Source: Nakamurella endophytica (GTDB taxonomy: Bacteria; Actinomycetota; Actinomycetes; Mycobacteriales; Nakamurellaceae). From it: 64,000 nucleotides of DNA. The stretch is taken from positions 54,813 through 118,812 of the forward strand of contig NZ_BMNA01000009.1 of NCBI RefSeq assembly GCF_014646215.1. The letters run 5' to 3'. The translations under genes and the position numbers were made by a program. Numbering within the stretch: the stretch's first letter is position 1; each line of letters opens with the position of its first letter. The notes beneath the pieces were generated by a model. It was given only the letters and a program-made list of their open reading frames with translations, ran no database searches and was not told the DNA's origin. Shown here piece after piece: positions 8,045 through 17,180 of the stretch.

Positions 8045-9070
8045 TCAGCTGGCGTAGGCGCGCAGCGCCTCGCTGCGGTCCCCGGTGCGCAGCTTGGCCA
8101 TCGAGTCGCGCTCGATCTGCCGCACCCGCTCGCGGGAGATGCCGAACGCCCGCCCGATCTCGTCCAGCGTGCGCGGCCGGCCGTCGTCGAGCCCGTAGCG
8201 CATCCGCACCACGGTGCGCTCCCGGTCGTCCAGCGTCCGGAGCACCTTGTTGATGTCCTGGTGCATGAACCCGGCGACCACCATCGCCTCGGCCGAGGTC
8301 GACTCGGCGTCCTCGATGAAGTCACCCAGCGGGGCTTCCTCGTCGCTGCCGACCGGCATGTCGAGGCTGACCGGGTCACGGGCGTGGTCCAGCAGGTCCG
8401 CGATCTTCTCCTCGGGGATGCCGGACTCGGCGGCCAGCTCCGCCATGGTGGCGTCGCGGCCGAACTGCTGGTGCAGCTCCCGCTTCAACCGGGACAGCTT
8501 GTTCACCTGCTCGACGAGGTGGACGGGCAGCCGGATGGTCCGACCCTGGTCGGCCATGCCCCGCGAGATGGCCTGGCGGATCCACCAGGTGGCGTACGTG
8601 GAGAACTTGAAGCCCTTGGTGTAGTCGAACTTCTCGACCGCCCGGATCAGCCCGAGGTTGCCCTCCTGGACCAGGTCCAGCAGCGGCATGCCGCGGCCGG
8701 TGTAGCGCTTGGCCAGCGAGACGACGAGCCGCAGGTTCGCCACCAGGAGGTGGTTGCGGGCACGGTTGCCGTCCCGGACCACGGCCCGCAGGTCGGCCCG
8801 CTTCTGCGGGGACAGCCGGGTCGCGGTGTCCAGCTTGTGCTGCGCGAAGACGCCGGCCTCGATCCGCTTGGCCAGCTCGACCTCCTGCTCGGCGGTCAGC
8901 AGCGCGGTCTTGCCGATGCCGTTCAGGTAGACGCGCACCAGGTCCGCCGAGGGACCCTGGGCGTCGAGGTCCTCCGCCGCCTCACGACGGGCAGCGGCCG
9001 AGCTGTCAACAAGTGTGTCGCCGGCCGACGTATCGTCGAAGGCGTCGTCCACCATGGGGGAGACGGACAT
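8045..9070 (-). CDS. sigB: Group 2 RNA polymerase sigma factor, SigB type
   Basis: Primary-like sigma-70 factor directing RNA polymerase to stress and stationary-phase promoters. 341 residues, lacking the long acidic N-terminus of SigA. Visible: region 1.2 ([21 protein letters not shown]), region 2 ([51 protein letters not shown]), region 3, and region 4 with the [26 protein letters not shown] 9070 is preceded by GGAAGGGAG. An ECF-like promoter lies upstream (9133-9158), matching the known control of mycobacterial sigB by SigE/SigH. It converges on pat. Confidence 0.95.
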   Translation of the reverse strand: MSVSPMVDDAFDDTSAGDTLVDSSAAARREAAEDLDAQGPSADLVRVYLNGIGKTALLTAEQEVELAKRIEAGVFAQHKLDTATRLSPQKRADLRAVVRDGNRARNHLLVANLRLVVSLAKRYTGRGMPLLDLVQEGNLGLIRAVEKFDYTKGFKFSTYATWWIRQAISRGMADQGRTIRLPVHLVEQVNKLSRLKRELHQQFGRDATMAELAAESGIPEEKIADLLDHARDPVSLDMPVGSDEEAPLGDFIEDAESTSAEAMVVAGFMHQDINKVLRTLDDRERTVVRMRYGLDDGRPRTLDEIGRAFGISRERVRQIERDSMAKLRTGDRSEALRAYAS

Positions 9071-9132
9071 GTGGTGCTCCCTTCCGTATCAACTGCCGGA
9101 CGCGGAGATGAGCGGCGCCGGCATATCATTCG

Positions 9133-9158
9133 AACGTCGACCTGCACCGAATCGTTCC
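9133..9158 (-). promoter_or_regulatory. ECF-sigma-type promoter of sigB (GGAAC-N17-CGTT)
   Basis: On the minus strand GGAAC (9158-9154) is followed after 17 nt by CGTT (9136-9133). This agrees with the SigE/SigH-class consensus of actinobacteria (GGAAC, 16-18 nt, GTT). The distance to ATG 9070 leaves a leader of about 55 nt. Confidence 0.6.
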
Positions 9159-9333
9159 CCGATCCGGTGGCGATGACGCGTCGACGGGTATCCGGAGTCC
9201 TGCGGCGCACCGATCGGGTGATGGGAGTAGATCCCGCGCACCGCCACAGCGCGCTGTGCCGCCCATGGGAACCGCATGGGAACGGACCTCGCCCGGCGGG
9301 ACGCCGGATCGCCCGGAGCCCAGCGCCGGGCCG

Positions 9334-9759
9334 TCAGTTGTCCAGGACGAGGGTGAACGGTCCGTCGTTCTCGCTGGTCACGACCATCTCGGCGGCGAAG
9401 ACGCCGGTCCGGACCTCGGCGCCGCGGCGGCGCAGCTCGGCCACCACCTCGTCGACCAGCGGCTCGGCGACCGGTCCCGGAGCCGCGTCGGACCAGCTCG
9501 GCCGGCGTCCCCGGTCGGTCCGGCCGTACAGGGTGAATTGGCTCACAACGAGCACCGGGGCACCCGTCTGGGCGCTGGACCGCTCGCCGGGCAGGATCCG
9601 CAGCTCATGCAGCTTGGCGGCCATCGCCCGCGCGGTCTCCGAAGTGTCGGTGTGCGTGACGCCGACCAGCGCCAGCAGGCCCGGCGCGGAGAGCTCGCCC
9701 ACCACGTGACCGTCGACCCGGACGCTGGCCGACCGGACCCGGGACACCACGACGCGCAC
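9334..9759 (-). CDS. dtd: D-aminoacyl-tRNA deacylase
   Basis: Homodimeric editing enzyme that hydrolyses D-amino acids (and glycine) mischarged on tRNA. 141 residues, the usual family length. Both signature motifs are present: SQFTLYGRT (usual SQFTLY) and NDGPFTL near the C-terminus, in place of the cross-subunit Gly-cisPro region. GTG 9759 begins [13 protein letters not shown], the usual N-terminus, 4 nt after the stop of the upstream methyltransferase gene, so the two form an operon. Alternative frames extending upstream do not match the family. Confidence 0.93.
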   Translation of the reverse strand: MRVVVSRVRSASVRVDGHVVGELSAPGLLALVGVTHTDTSETARAMAAKLHELRILPGERSSAQTGAPVLVVSQFTLYGRTDRGRRPSWSDAAPGPVAEPLVDEVVAELRRRGAEVRTGVFAAEMVVTSENDGPFTLVLDN

Positions 9760-9763
9760 CGGA

Positions 9764-11314
9764 TCAGGCCGCCGGGTCGGTGTGTTCGACGGGGTGCAGG
9801 AGCCCGCGGGTGATCCCGTCCCGCACCGACGGCAGCACCGCGGCCGCCACGGCGTCGGGGTCCAGCCCGTGCGCGCCGGCCAGCAGCTCCACCAGCAGAC
9901 CCAGCGGCGCCAGCCCGGTGCAGCCGGCCAGCAGGGACCGTCCCCACTCGTCGACCTGCAGCGTCGCCCCGGGGCCGGTGGGCCGGCGCAGCATCCGCAG
10001 CACGCCCGTCCAGCCGTCCGGGCCGGGCAGCGAGCGCTCTTCGAGCAGCACGTCCGGCGCCAGGGACAGCCGGGTCGCCAGAAGTCCGCGGTCGTCGACG
10101 GAGCGCAGCCACCGCCGCCGGGCCAGGAAGGCCGCCGCCTCCTCACCGGTCACCTCGTCGCCGGGGCCGGTCAGCTCGTCGAGCACCACGTCGGGATCGT
10201 CGGCGCCGGACCTGCGCAAGGTGATCACGCCCATCCCGATCGCCTCGACGTCCTGCTGCTGCAGCCAGTCCAGCCACCGACCGGCGACCGCGTCCGCGGC
10301 GGCGCCGGTCTCGCCGGCGTCCTTGCCCCACAGCGCCACGTACTCGGCCGGGTCGGCGAGCTCCCGCTGCACCACCCAGGCGTCGCAGCCGGTCTCCTGC
10401 ACCCAGCCGCCGACCCGGCTCCGCCAGTCGGTGCCGGTGCGCACCACCCAGTTGGCCAGGAACTGCGCGGTGCCACCGGGCCGCAGCCGCTGCGCCGCGC
10501 CGGTCACCAGCGCGCGGCACACCTCGTCGCCGGCCATGCCGCTGTCCCGGTAGGTGTAGCGGGTCTCGCCGGGGCCGACGACGAACGGCGGGTTCGACAC
10601 CACCAGGTCGAAGGTCTCCGTCCCGACCGGCTCGTACAGCCCGCCGAGCCGCAGGTCCCAGTCCAGGCCGTTCAGCCGGGCGGTGGCGCCGGCCAGCGCC
10701 AGCGCCCGCGGGTTGGTGTCGGTCGCCACGATGGAACCGGCGTGCGACGACAGGTGCAGCGACTGGATGCCGCAGCCGGTGCCGATGTCCAGCGCGTGGT
10801 CGACCTCCGCGCGGATCACCGCCCGGGCCAGGCTGAGCGACGCCGCGCCGATCCCCAGCACGTGGTCGGGCCGCACCGGTCCCGGCCGGAGCTCGAAGTC
10901 CGGGTCGGAGACCACCAGGTACTCGGCGACGTCGTCGGCGTGCGGCCGGACGTCCAGCGCCGCGCGCAGCCGGTCGCCGGCCCGCTCCAGCACGCCCTCC
11001 GCGACGGCCCGGTCGGCGCCGAGCCGGGGCAGCGCGGCGGCCACCGCGGACGCGGGCTCGTCCAGCCCCAGCAGGAACAGCCGCACCAGGGTCTCCAGCG
11101 CAGCGCCGCCCCGGGTCACCCGCTCGGCGGCGAACACCTCGCCGCGGCCCAGCGCCCGGTGCGCGGACGTTCCGAGCAGTTCGGGCACCGTGCCGGCGTC
11201 GAAACGGGCCTCGCGCAGGTCGTCGCCGAAGGCGTCCACGGCCGCCGGGTCGGCCAACGGGGACGGTGGTCCGGCCGTCGCGGACGGGGGCGGGGCGGCG
11301 TCGGGACGCGTCAT
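9764..11314 (-). CDS. Class I SAM-dependent methyltransferase, PrmC/HemK-like with N-terminal extension domain
   Basis: Probable methyltransferase. The central domain (about 150-330) has SAM motif [17 protein letters not shown] and the catalytic [11 protein letters not shown] loop typical of enzymes that methylate amide or exocyclic amino nitrogens (PrmC, RsmC/RlmG, N6-adenine families). The first ~140 residues form a helical domain found in actinobacterial members (DUF7059 type), and the C-terminal ~150 residues are a further domain. The substrate cannot be read from sequence. ATG 11314 lies 8 nt after a minus-strand TAGCGT (11323-11328), so the mRNA may be almost leaderless. First gene of an operon with dtd; divergent from the HhH-GPD gene. 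Confidence 0.85.
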   Translation of the reverse strand: MTRPDAAPPPSATAGPPSPLADPAAVDAFGDDLREARFDAGTVPELLGTSAHRALGRGEVFAAERVTRGGAALETLVRLFLLGLDEPASAVAAALPRLGADRAVAEGVLERAGDRLRAALDVRPHADDVAEYLVVSDPDFELRPGPVRPDHVLGIGAASLSLARAVIRAEVDHALDIGTGCGIQSLHLSSHAGSIVATDTNPRALALAGATARLNGLDWDLRLGGLYEPVGTETFDLVVSNPPFVVGPGETRYTYRDSGMAGDEVCRALVTGAAQRLRPGGTAQFLANWVVRTGTDWRSRVGGWVQETGCDAWVVQRELADPAEYVALWGKDAGETGAAADAVAGRWLDWLQQQDVEAIGMGVITLRRSGADDPDVVLDELTGPGDEVTGEEAAAFLARRRWLRSVDDRGLLATRLSLAPDVLLEERSLPGPDGWTGVLRMLRRPTGPGATLQVDEWGRSLLAGCTGLAPLGLLVELLAGAHGLDPDAVAAAVLPSVRDGITRGLLHPVEHTDPAA

Positions 11315-11322
11315 GGCGGCCC

Positions 11323-11328
11323 ACGCTA
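11323..11328 (-). promoter_or_regulatory. -10 element upstream of the methyltransferase-dtd operon
   Basis: TAGCGT on the minus strand, 8 nt before ATG 11314. The divergent HhH-GPD gene has CAGGCT at 11377-11382, so promoters face away from each other within about 75 nt. Confidence 0.45.
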
Positions 11329-11376
11329 TCCCGCGCCGACTCCTCCGCGGGCGGCCCGGACCCGGCGTCGGTGTGC

Positions 11377-11382
11377 CAGGCT
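11377..11382 (+). promoter_or_regulatory. Possible -10 element of a leaderless promoter for the HhH-GPD gene
   Basis: CAGGCT ends 6 nt before ATG 11389. It matches the spacing of the better TANNNT elements in the window, but its first base is non-consensus. Confidence 0.35.
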
Positions 11383-11388
11383 CGGCCC

Positions 11389-11991
11389 ATGGCTCGCACG
11401 CTGTACCTGACCGGGGACCCGGACGCCGACACCCTGCTGGCCGCCGACCCCAACGCGCTGCTCCTGGGCATGGTGCTGGACCAGCAGATCCCGATGGAGA
11501 AGGCGTTCTCCGGGCCCGCGGTGCTGGCCCGCCGGATGGGCGCGCTCGACGTCCGCGCGATCGCCGACGCCGATCCCGACGGCTTCACGGCGCTGTTCGC
11601 CGGGCCGCCCGCCGTGCACCGCTTCCCCGGCTCGATGGCCGCCCGGGTGCAGCAGGTCTGCCGCACCCTCGTCGAGCAGTACGACGGGGACGCCACCGGG
11701 CTCTGGGACGGCGTGGCATCCGGCGACGAGTTGCGCGGGCGCATCGCCGCGCTCCCCGGCTTCGGGGCGCAGAAGGCGGCGATCTTCGTCGCGCTGCTGG
11801 GCAAGCAGTACGGCGTGACGCCGCCCGGGTGGCGGGAGGCCGCCGGGGACTACGGCCAGGAGGGCAGCTTCCGGTCGGTCGCGGACGTCGTCGACGCGGA
11901 CAGCCTGGAACGGGTGCGGGCGGCCAAGCGGGCGGCGAAGGCCGCGGCCAAGCAGGCGGCCGGCCAGCAGGCGGCGTCCCGGAAGGGGTGA
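11389..11991 (+). CDS. HhH-GPD-family base-excision-repair-like protein (TIGR03252 type)
   Basis: 200 residues. The helix-hairpin-helix/GPD region is recognisable as DQQIPMEKAFSGPAVLARR near the N-terminus and IAALPGFGAQKAAIFVALLGKQ at about 120-140. This corresponds to the short actinobacterial HhH-GPD family of unproven activity; the Lys or Asp that would mark a classic glycosylase is not obvious. The C-terminal ~25 residues are a Lys/Ala-rich tail (AAKRAAKAAAKQAA), likely nucleic-acid-binding and similar to histone-like tails. ATG 11389 follows CAGGCT at 6 nt, so the gene may be leaderless. Divergent from the methyltransferase. Confidence 0.82.
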   Translation: MARTLYLTGDPDADTLLAADPNALLLGMVLDQQIPMEKAFSGPAVLARRMGALDVRAIADADPDGFTALFAGPPAVHRFPGSMAARVQQVCRTLVEQYDGDATGLWDGVASGDELRGRIAALPGFGAQKAAIFVALLGKQYGVTPPGWREAAGDYGQEGSFRSVADVVDADSLERVRAAKRAAKAAAKQAAGQQAASRKG

Positions 11992-12119
11992 CCGGCGGCA
12001 CCGGCGACGCCCACAGCGTGGCCCTACAGCGGGCGTACCGTGGCGATGGGTGGCCGGCCAGACCGCCCCGCGGCTCCGGTTTCTCGCCGGTCGGCCGCCG
12101 ACCGAGCAGGAGGCCGCCG

Positions 12120-12464
12120 GTGTCCGCACCGGGTGTACCCACGGAGGGCTCGTCACGGGCCCGCTCCGACGTCGCGGTGATCACCGCGGCGGAACTGCCC
12201 TACGACGCCCAGGTCCGCGCCCGCCGAAAGCGGTACGTGCTGATGATGAGCATGCGCGTGCCGCTGCTCGTCGCCGCGACGCTGTGCTACCGCATCCCGT
12301 GGCTGGCGATCGCCCTGCTCGTGGTGTCGATCCCGCTGCCCTGGATGGCGGTGCTCATCGCGAACGACCGGCCGGCCCGCAAGGCGCGCATGGCCGTGCC
12401 GGGCACGCTCAACCACGAGCGTGCGCTGCCGCCGGCGCCGCGGGAGATCATCGACAGCGAGTAG
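12120..12464 (+). CDS. DUF3099 small membrane protein
   Basis: 114 residues with the actinobacterial DUF3099 signature: ITAAELPYDAQVRARRKRYV followed by two hydrophobic segments (about 45-63 and 66-86), the loop ANDRPARKARM and a short cytoplasmic tail. Function unknown. The GTG start at 12120 is fixed by AGGAGG at 12108-12113 with 6-nt spacing; without it the frame could be extended far upstream. Followed by a strong hairpin terminator. Confidence 0.85.
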   Translation: MSAPGVPTEGSSRARSDVAVITAAELPYDAQVRARRKRYVLMMSMRVPLLVAATLCYRIPWLAIALLVVSIPLPWMAVLIANDRPARKARMAVPGTLNHERALPPAPREIIDSE

Positions 12465-12540
12465 GCCCGAGGCGGAGGGCGACCCGCCGTCCGCCCACAT
12501 CCGCACCGACACCCACGCCGACACCCACACGGCACGTCCG

Positions 12541-12578
12541 GACGAGGCCGGCTCCCCGCAGCGGGAGCCGGCCTCGTC
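12541..12578 (+). terminator. Strong hairpin terminator after the DUF3099 gene
   Basis: 16-bp perfect stem (GACGAGGCCGGCTCCC, 12541-12556, pairing with 12563-12578) with a 6-nt loop, 76 nt after the stop. Confidence 0.85.
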
Positions 12579-12662
12579 CGCGTCCGCGGGACCTCCCACC
12601 CCCGTACCATCACCTGACCGGCCCCGGCGCGTCGGGGCCGATCGGGTGAACGGGGAGAGTTC

Positions 12663-15509
12663 GTGGAGTTCGGCGTTCTGGGACCGCTGCGCGTCCTCGG
12701 TCCGTCCGGTCCGGTCGCGGTGGGGTCGCCGCAGCTGCGGACCGCGCTGGCCGCGCTGCTCGTCGACGTGGGGTCCGTGGTGTCCGTCGACGTGCTGGTG
12801 GAGCGGCTCTGGGGGCCGGACGCGGTGGGCCGCGCCGCCCAGCGGCTGCACCCCTTGATCTCCCGATTGCGGTCCGCGGTGGGTCCGGACGTCGTCGCGC
12901 TGCAGGCGCCCGGCTACCGATTGGCCGCCCCGCCGGACTCCGTCGACGCGGTCCGGTTCGCCGACCGGGTCGCGCAGGCCCGGCGGCTGGCCGAGGACGG
13001 CGACCTGGTGGCCGCCCGGGCGCGGCTGCGCACCGGCCTGGACCTGTGGCAGGGCGACGCCTACGCCGACGTCCCCGCCGACTTCGCCCAGCGGGAGGCC
13101 GCCCGCCTCGGCGAGCAGCGGCTCGCCGCGCAGGAGTTCGCCGCCGACCTGGACCTGCGGCTGGGCAACTACGGCGAGCTCGCCGAGGTGCTCCCGGACC
13201 TGGTCCGGCGCTTCCCGCTGCGCGAGGGGCTGCGCGCCAGCCTGATGCTCGCGCTGTACCGGACCGGTCGCCAGGCCGAGGCGCTGGCCACCTACCAGCA
13301 GGGTCGCGAACTGCTGCAGGAGGAGCTGGGCATCGATCCGGCCCCGCGGCTGCGCGACCTGCACGAGCGCATCCTGCGCCAGGACGCCGACCTGGCGCCC
13401 ACCACGCCGCCCGTCGAGATCCTGACGGGGAAGGGGCCCGGACCCGGACCGGGGACCGGGGCGACGGCGTCCCGGGCGGCCGGTACCCGCCGGGCGGCCA
13501 CCCCGCTGCTCGGCCGCGAGCACGAGCTCGAGCGGCTCGCGGAGCTGCTCGGTCGGTCGCCGGTGGTGACCGTGCTGGGCACCGGCGGCGTCGGCAAGAC
13601 CCGGACCGCCCAGGAGCTGCTGGCCCGGCGCGCCGACGCGGACGGCCCGTGGTGGGTGGACCTGGCTCCGCTCAACGACGGCCGGCTGGTGGTCGGCGCG
13701 GTCGCCGCGGTGCTCGGCGTCAGCGGCGCGGCGGACCCGGCCGCGCTGGCCGCGGCGGTGGCCGACCGCTCGCTGCTGCTGGTGCTGGACAACTGCGAGC
13801 AGGTCGCCGTCGACGTCGCCGAGCTGGTCGAGGAGCTGGTGGCCGGGTGTCCGGGGGTGACCGTGCTGGCCACCAGCCGCGAGGTGCTCGGGGTCACCGG
13901 CGAGGTCGTGTACCCGTTGCCGCCGCTGGACCCGTCGACCGCCCACCTGCTGTTCGCGGAGCGGGCCCGGCGGTCCGCGCCGGACTGGACGCCCTCGCCC
14001 GCCGACGACGAGACGGTGGCGACGGTGTGCCGGGATCTCGACCACCTGCCGCTGGCGATCGAGCTGGCCGCCGCGCAGCTGCGGACGCTGTCCGTCCGCC
14101 AGCTCGCCGGCATGCTCGGCGACCGTTTCGAGCTGCTGGCCGGCGGTCCGCGGGCCAACCGCCGGCACGCCACCATGACCGCCGCCGTCGCCTGGTCCTA
14201 CGACGGGCTGCCGGCCGACGAGCGGCACGCGTTCGAGGCGCTGTGCCTGCTGCCCGGCACCTTCGACCTGGCCGCCGCCGGGGCGGTCGCCGGGACGCCC
14301 AGGCCGCTGTCGCTGCTGCGGTCGCTGGTCGACAAGTCGATGGTGGTGGCGGTCGACGGCGAGCCGCGCCGCTACCGCGTGCTGCAGACCCTGCGCCAGT
14401 ACGCCGATCTCCACCGCTCGCCGGACCGGACGACCGAGGCCGCAGCACGTCTCGTCGCCTGGGCGGTCGAGCTGACCGCCGGCGCGGACGACGGGATGCG
14501 GGGTCCGGACAGCGCCGCCTGGATGGCCCGCCTGGCCGCCGAGAACGACAACATCCGCGCCGCACTGGATCTCGCCACCCCGGACGTTGCCACCGGGTTG
14601 GGCATCGCCACGCAGGTGTTCTGGTTCTGGTACCGGACCGGGAACGTCGTCGAGGGCGTCGCCGTGCTGCGCCGGCTGCTGGACGCGGCGGGCCCGGACA
14701 CCGGGCTGCCGCTGCTGATCCGCGCCCGGGTGGCGCTGGCGCTGATGACCTACCTGGCCGGCGACCTGGCCGCCGTCGTCGAGAACCTGGCCGTCGTCGG
14801 GGACCTCGTGGGACGGACGGCCGAGACCGAGGTGCAGGCGTTCGCGCTGTGCACGCTGTCCTACTTCCGGGCCGCCGTCGGCGCGCCGGACGCCGCGGAG
14901 CTGGCGGCGACCGCGCTGCACGTGGCGCGGGCGTCCGGCACCCCGCAGCGGGTGGCCGAGGCCCTGCAGTCGGCCGGCCTGGCGTCCTTCCGCGCCGGTG
15001 ACCTGGAGCAGGCCGAGCAGCAGCTGCGCGCGGCGGTGGCCGAGGCGGACGCCTGCGGCTACCTGTGGTGCGCCGGTTCGGCGCTGTGGTTCCTGGCCAA
15101 GGTCCGGATCGCCGCCGGCGACGTGACGGCCGACACCGCCGCGCTGCTGCTGCGGATGACCGAGGACTGCGAGCGGGACGCCGACCGGACGTCCTGGCTG
15201 GTCGGCGCGCTGACGCTGGCGTACGTGCTCTTCCGGCGCGGCGACGGGGACGCCGCGACCCGGCTGTGCGGTGCGGCGGCGGCGTACGGGCGGTCGCTGG
15301 CGTTCGTGCCGCAGGCGATGGACCCGGTGGATCTGCACCGCTACGTCACCGAGATGGCGGCGGCCCGCACGCCCGAGCAGGACGAGCTGTTCACGACCCT
15401 CGCAGCCGAGCCGTCGGCGCGCGCCGCCGAGCGGATCCGGGCGGAGCTGGCGACCGTGCGGCAGCGGGGGCCGGCATCCGGATCGGTACCGTCGGCAGCG
15501 GGCAGGTGA
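12663..15509 (+). CDS. AfsR/SARP-like transcriptional regulator: BTAD plus NB-ARC ATPase
   Basis: Large cytoplasmic regulator of 948 residues. The N-terminal OmpR-type winged helix (about 1-95, MEFGVLGPLRVLG to LQAPGYRLA) is followed by a bacterial transcriptional activator domain (about 100-245, ending LLQEELGIDPAPRLRDLH). A STAND-type NTPase (about 280-560) has Walker A GTGGVGKTRTA, a Walker B-like LLLVLDNCEQ and sensor ATSREVLG. The remainder is a TPR-like helical region. Such proteins activate secondary-metabolism or morphogenesis genes; the target is unknown, and no biosynthetic cluster adjoins it. GTG 12663 follows GGGGAGAG. A TACCAT at 12605-12610 could be its -10. Confidence 0.92.
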   Translation: MEFGVLGPLRVLGPSGPVAVGSPQLRTALAALLVDVGSVVSVDVLVERLWGPDAVGRAAQRLHPLISRLRSAVGPDVVALQAPGYRLAAPPDSVDAVRFADRVAQARRLAEDGDLVAARARLRTGLDLWQGDAYADVPADFAQREAARLGEQRLAAQEFAADLDLRLGNYGELAEVLPDLVRRFPLREGLRASLMLALYRTGRQAEALATYQQGRELLQEELGIDPAPRLRDLHERILRQDADLAPTTPPVEILTGKGPGPGPGTGATASRAAGTRRAATPLLGREHELERLAELLGRSPVVTVLGTGGVGKTRTAQELLARRADADGPWWVDLAPLNDGRLVVGAVAAVLGVSGAADPAALAAAVADRSLLLVLDNCEQVAVDVAELVEELVAGCPGVTVLATSREVLGVTGEVVYPLPPLDPSTAHLLFAERARRSAPDWTPSPADDETVATVCRDLDHLPLAIELAAAQLRTLSVRQLAGMLGDRFELLAGGPRANRRHATMTAAVAWSYDGLPADERHAFEALCLLPGTFDLAAAGAVAGTPRPLSLLRSLVDKSMVVAVDGEPRRYRVLQTLRQYADLHRSPDRTTEAAARLVAWAVELTAGADDGMRGPDSAAWMARLAAENDNIRAALDLATPDVATGLGIATQVFWFWYRTGNVVEGVAVLRRLLDAAGPDTGLPLLIRARVALALMTYLAGDLAAVVENLAVVGDLVGRTAETEVQAFALCTLSYFRAAVGAPDAAELAATALHVARASGTPQRVAEALQSAGLASFRAGDLEQAEQQLRAAVAEADACGYLWCAGSALWFLAKVRIAAGDVTADTAALLLRMTEDCERDADRTSWLVGALTLAYVLFRRGDGDAATRLCGAAAAYGRSLAFVPQAMDPVDLHRYVTEMAAARTPEQDELFTTLAAEPSARAAERIRAELATVRQRGPASGSVPSAAGR

Positions 15510-15541
15510 CCGTCGGCCGGCGCCGGCGAGAGGGGAGCGAC

Positions 15542-17062
15542 ATGGCCGACACCCAGGACGAGCGCGAGTACAAGTTCGAGGCCTCGGACGGTGCGGCGCT
15601 GCCGGCGGCCGACGACCTGGTGCCGCCGGGCGGCCGGGTCGAGCACCTCGAGCTGCACCTGCACAGCGTCTACTTCGACACCGCCGACCGGGACCTGCTG
15701 CGGCACGGCATCACGCTGCGCTGCCGCACCGGCGACGCCGACTCCGGGTGGCAGCTCAAGGTCCCCACCGACGCCGGAGGCAGCGGGGGCGCGCGATCGG
15801 GCGACGGCCCCGCGTCGCGGACCGAGATCCGGCTGGACGGCGAGGTGCGCAGCACGTCGGTGCCGCGGGAGCTGGCCGGGCTGGTCACCGGCGTGCGCCG
15901 CGGCGCACCGCTGCGGCACGTGGTCACCATCCGGACCCGCCGGACGGTCACCCGGCTGCTGGCCGCCGACGGCCGGACCGTCGTCGAGATCGCCGACGAC
16001 ACCGTCGCGGTCGCCGCCCCGGGCGGCGGCCGGGGCACGCTCACCGACTGGCGGGAGGTCGAGGTCGAGCAGGGACCGGCCGGAGACGCCGACCTGCTCG
16101 GGGCCGTCGCCGACCGCATCGCCGCCGCCGGCTTCACCCGGTCCGCCGCCGCCAACAAGGTGGCCAGGGCGATCGGCGCCGCCCCGTCCGCGACGCCGGC
16201 AGCGCTGCCGCGCAAGCCCACGGCCGGACAGGTGGTGCGGGCCTACCTGGCCGCGCAGGACACCGCGCTCGTCGAGGGCGACCTGCAGCTGCGGCGCGGA
16301 CTGGGCGGGATCCACCCGACGCGGGTGGCGACTCGCAGGGCGCGCAGCACCCTGCGCATCTTCGCCGACCTGTTCGACGCCGACCGCGCCTCCGCGTTCG
16401 ACGCGGAACTGAAGTGGTGGGCCGAGTTGCTGGGCAACGTCCGCGACCGCGAGGTGCAGCGCGAGCGCTTCGCCCGGGACGTGCACGCGCTGCCGGCCGA
16501 GCTGGTCCTGGGCCCGGTGGCGGTGACGATCGAGTCGGACTTGCTGGCCGAGCAGCTGCGGCACACCAAGGCGCTGGAGCGCGCCATGCGCAGCCGCCGC
16601 TACCTGGCGCTGCTCCGGGAGTCCGCGCGCTGGGCGGCGGAACCGCCGTTCACCGCGGCCGCGGACCGGCCGGCGCGGAGCCTGCGGCGGGACGTGCGGA
16701 CCGCGTTCGGGAAGGTCGACCGGCACCTGCGCCGCGGGCTCGCGTCCGGCGTCGACGACGAGCTGCACCGGGCCCGGAAGGCGGCCAAGCGCGCCCGCTA
16801 CGCGGCCGAGCTGGTCGAGCCGGTGGGCGGTGTGAAGAAGGCGACGCGGTCCGTCAAGCGCTACCGGGAGCTGCAGGACATCCTCGGCGAGCACCAGGAC
16901 GGCGTCGTGGCGGCGGACATCCTGCGCCGCCTGGGCGCGGCCACGGCCGGCCGGCCCGGCGAGAACGGTTGGACCTACGGCGTGCTGTACGCCGGCGAGC
17001 TGCAGCGCGCGCAGCAGAGCCGGGACCTGGCGGCCCGCTGGGCGGACCGCCAGTCGGGCTGA
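15542..17062 (+). CDS. CYTH-CHAD domain protein
   Basis: 506 residues. The N-terminal CYTH triphosphate tunnel domain (about 1-200) begins with the diagnostic ExExK motif (EREYK) and has the arginine/lysine strands of the tunnel. The C-terminal CHAD domain (about 220-500) is helical with conserved histidines (GGIHPTRVATRRARSTLRIF, ELHRARKAAKRARYA). CYTH domains hydrolyse or bind triphosphates; CHAD domains bind polyphosphate granules. A role in polyphosphate metabolism is therefore plausible, and polyphosphate glucokinase is encoded 23 kb away, though linkage is inference. ATG 15542 follows GAGAGGGGAG. Located 32 nt after the BTAD regulator, perhaps co-transcribed. Confidence 0.9.
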   Translation: MADTQDEREYKFEASDGAALPAADDLVPPGGRVEHLELHLHSVYFDTADRDLLRHGITLRCRTGDADSGWQLKVPTDAGGSGGARSGDGPASRTEIRLDGEVRSTSVPRELAGLVTGVRRGAPLRHVVTIRTRRTVTRLLAADGRTVVEIADDTVAVAAPGGGRGTLTDWREVEVEQGPAGDADLLGAVADRIAAAGFTRSAAANKVARAIGAAPSATPAALPRKPTAGQVVRAYLAAQDTALVEGDLQLRRGLGGIHPTRVATRRARSTLRIFADLFDADRASAFDAELKWWAELLGNVRDREVQRERFARDVHALPAELVLGPVAVTIESDLLAEQLRHTKALERAMRSRRYLALLRESARWAAEPPFTAAADRPARSLRRDVRTAFGKVDRHLRRGLASGVDDELHRARKAAKRARYAAELVEPVGGVKKATRSVKRYRELQDILGEHQDGVVAADILRRLGAATAGRPGENGWTYGVLYAGELQRAQQSRDLAARWADRQSG

Positions 17063-17180
17063 CGGCGCCTGGCGCCGCCGCACGGCCGGCGCGGTCCGTC
17101 CCTACCATCGGGGGACCGGCCGGCCTCCCGGCCGGGTCGCCGCCGTCGCCGCCGGGCGACCGCACCGAAGGGACAACGCC

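Noticed and set aside
12153..15338. 1061-codon minus-strand open frame antisense to the BTAD regulator
   Set aside because: Composition is Gly/Arg/Gln-rich noise with no domain; the plus strand has unambiguous BTAD and NTPase motifs.
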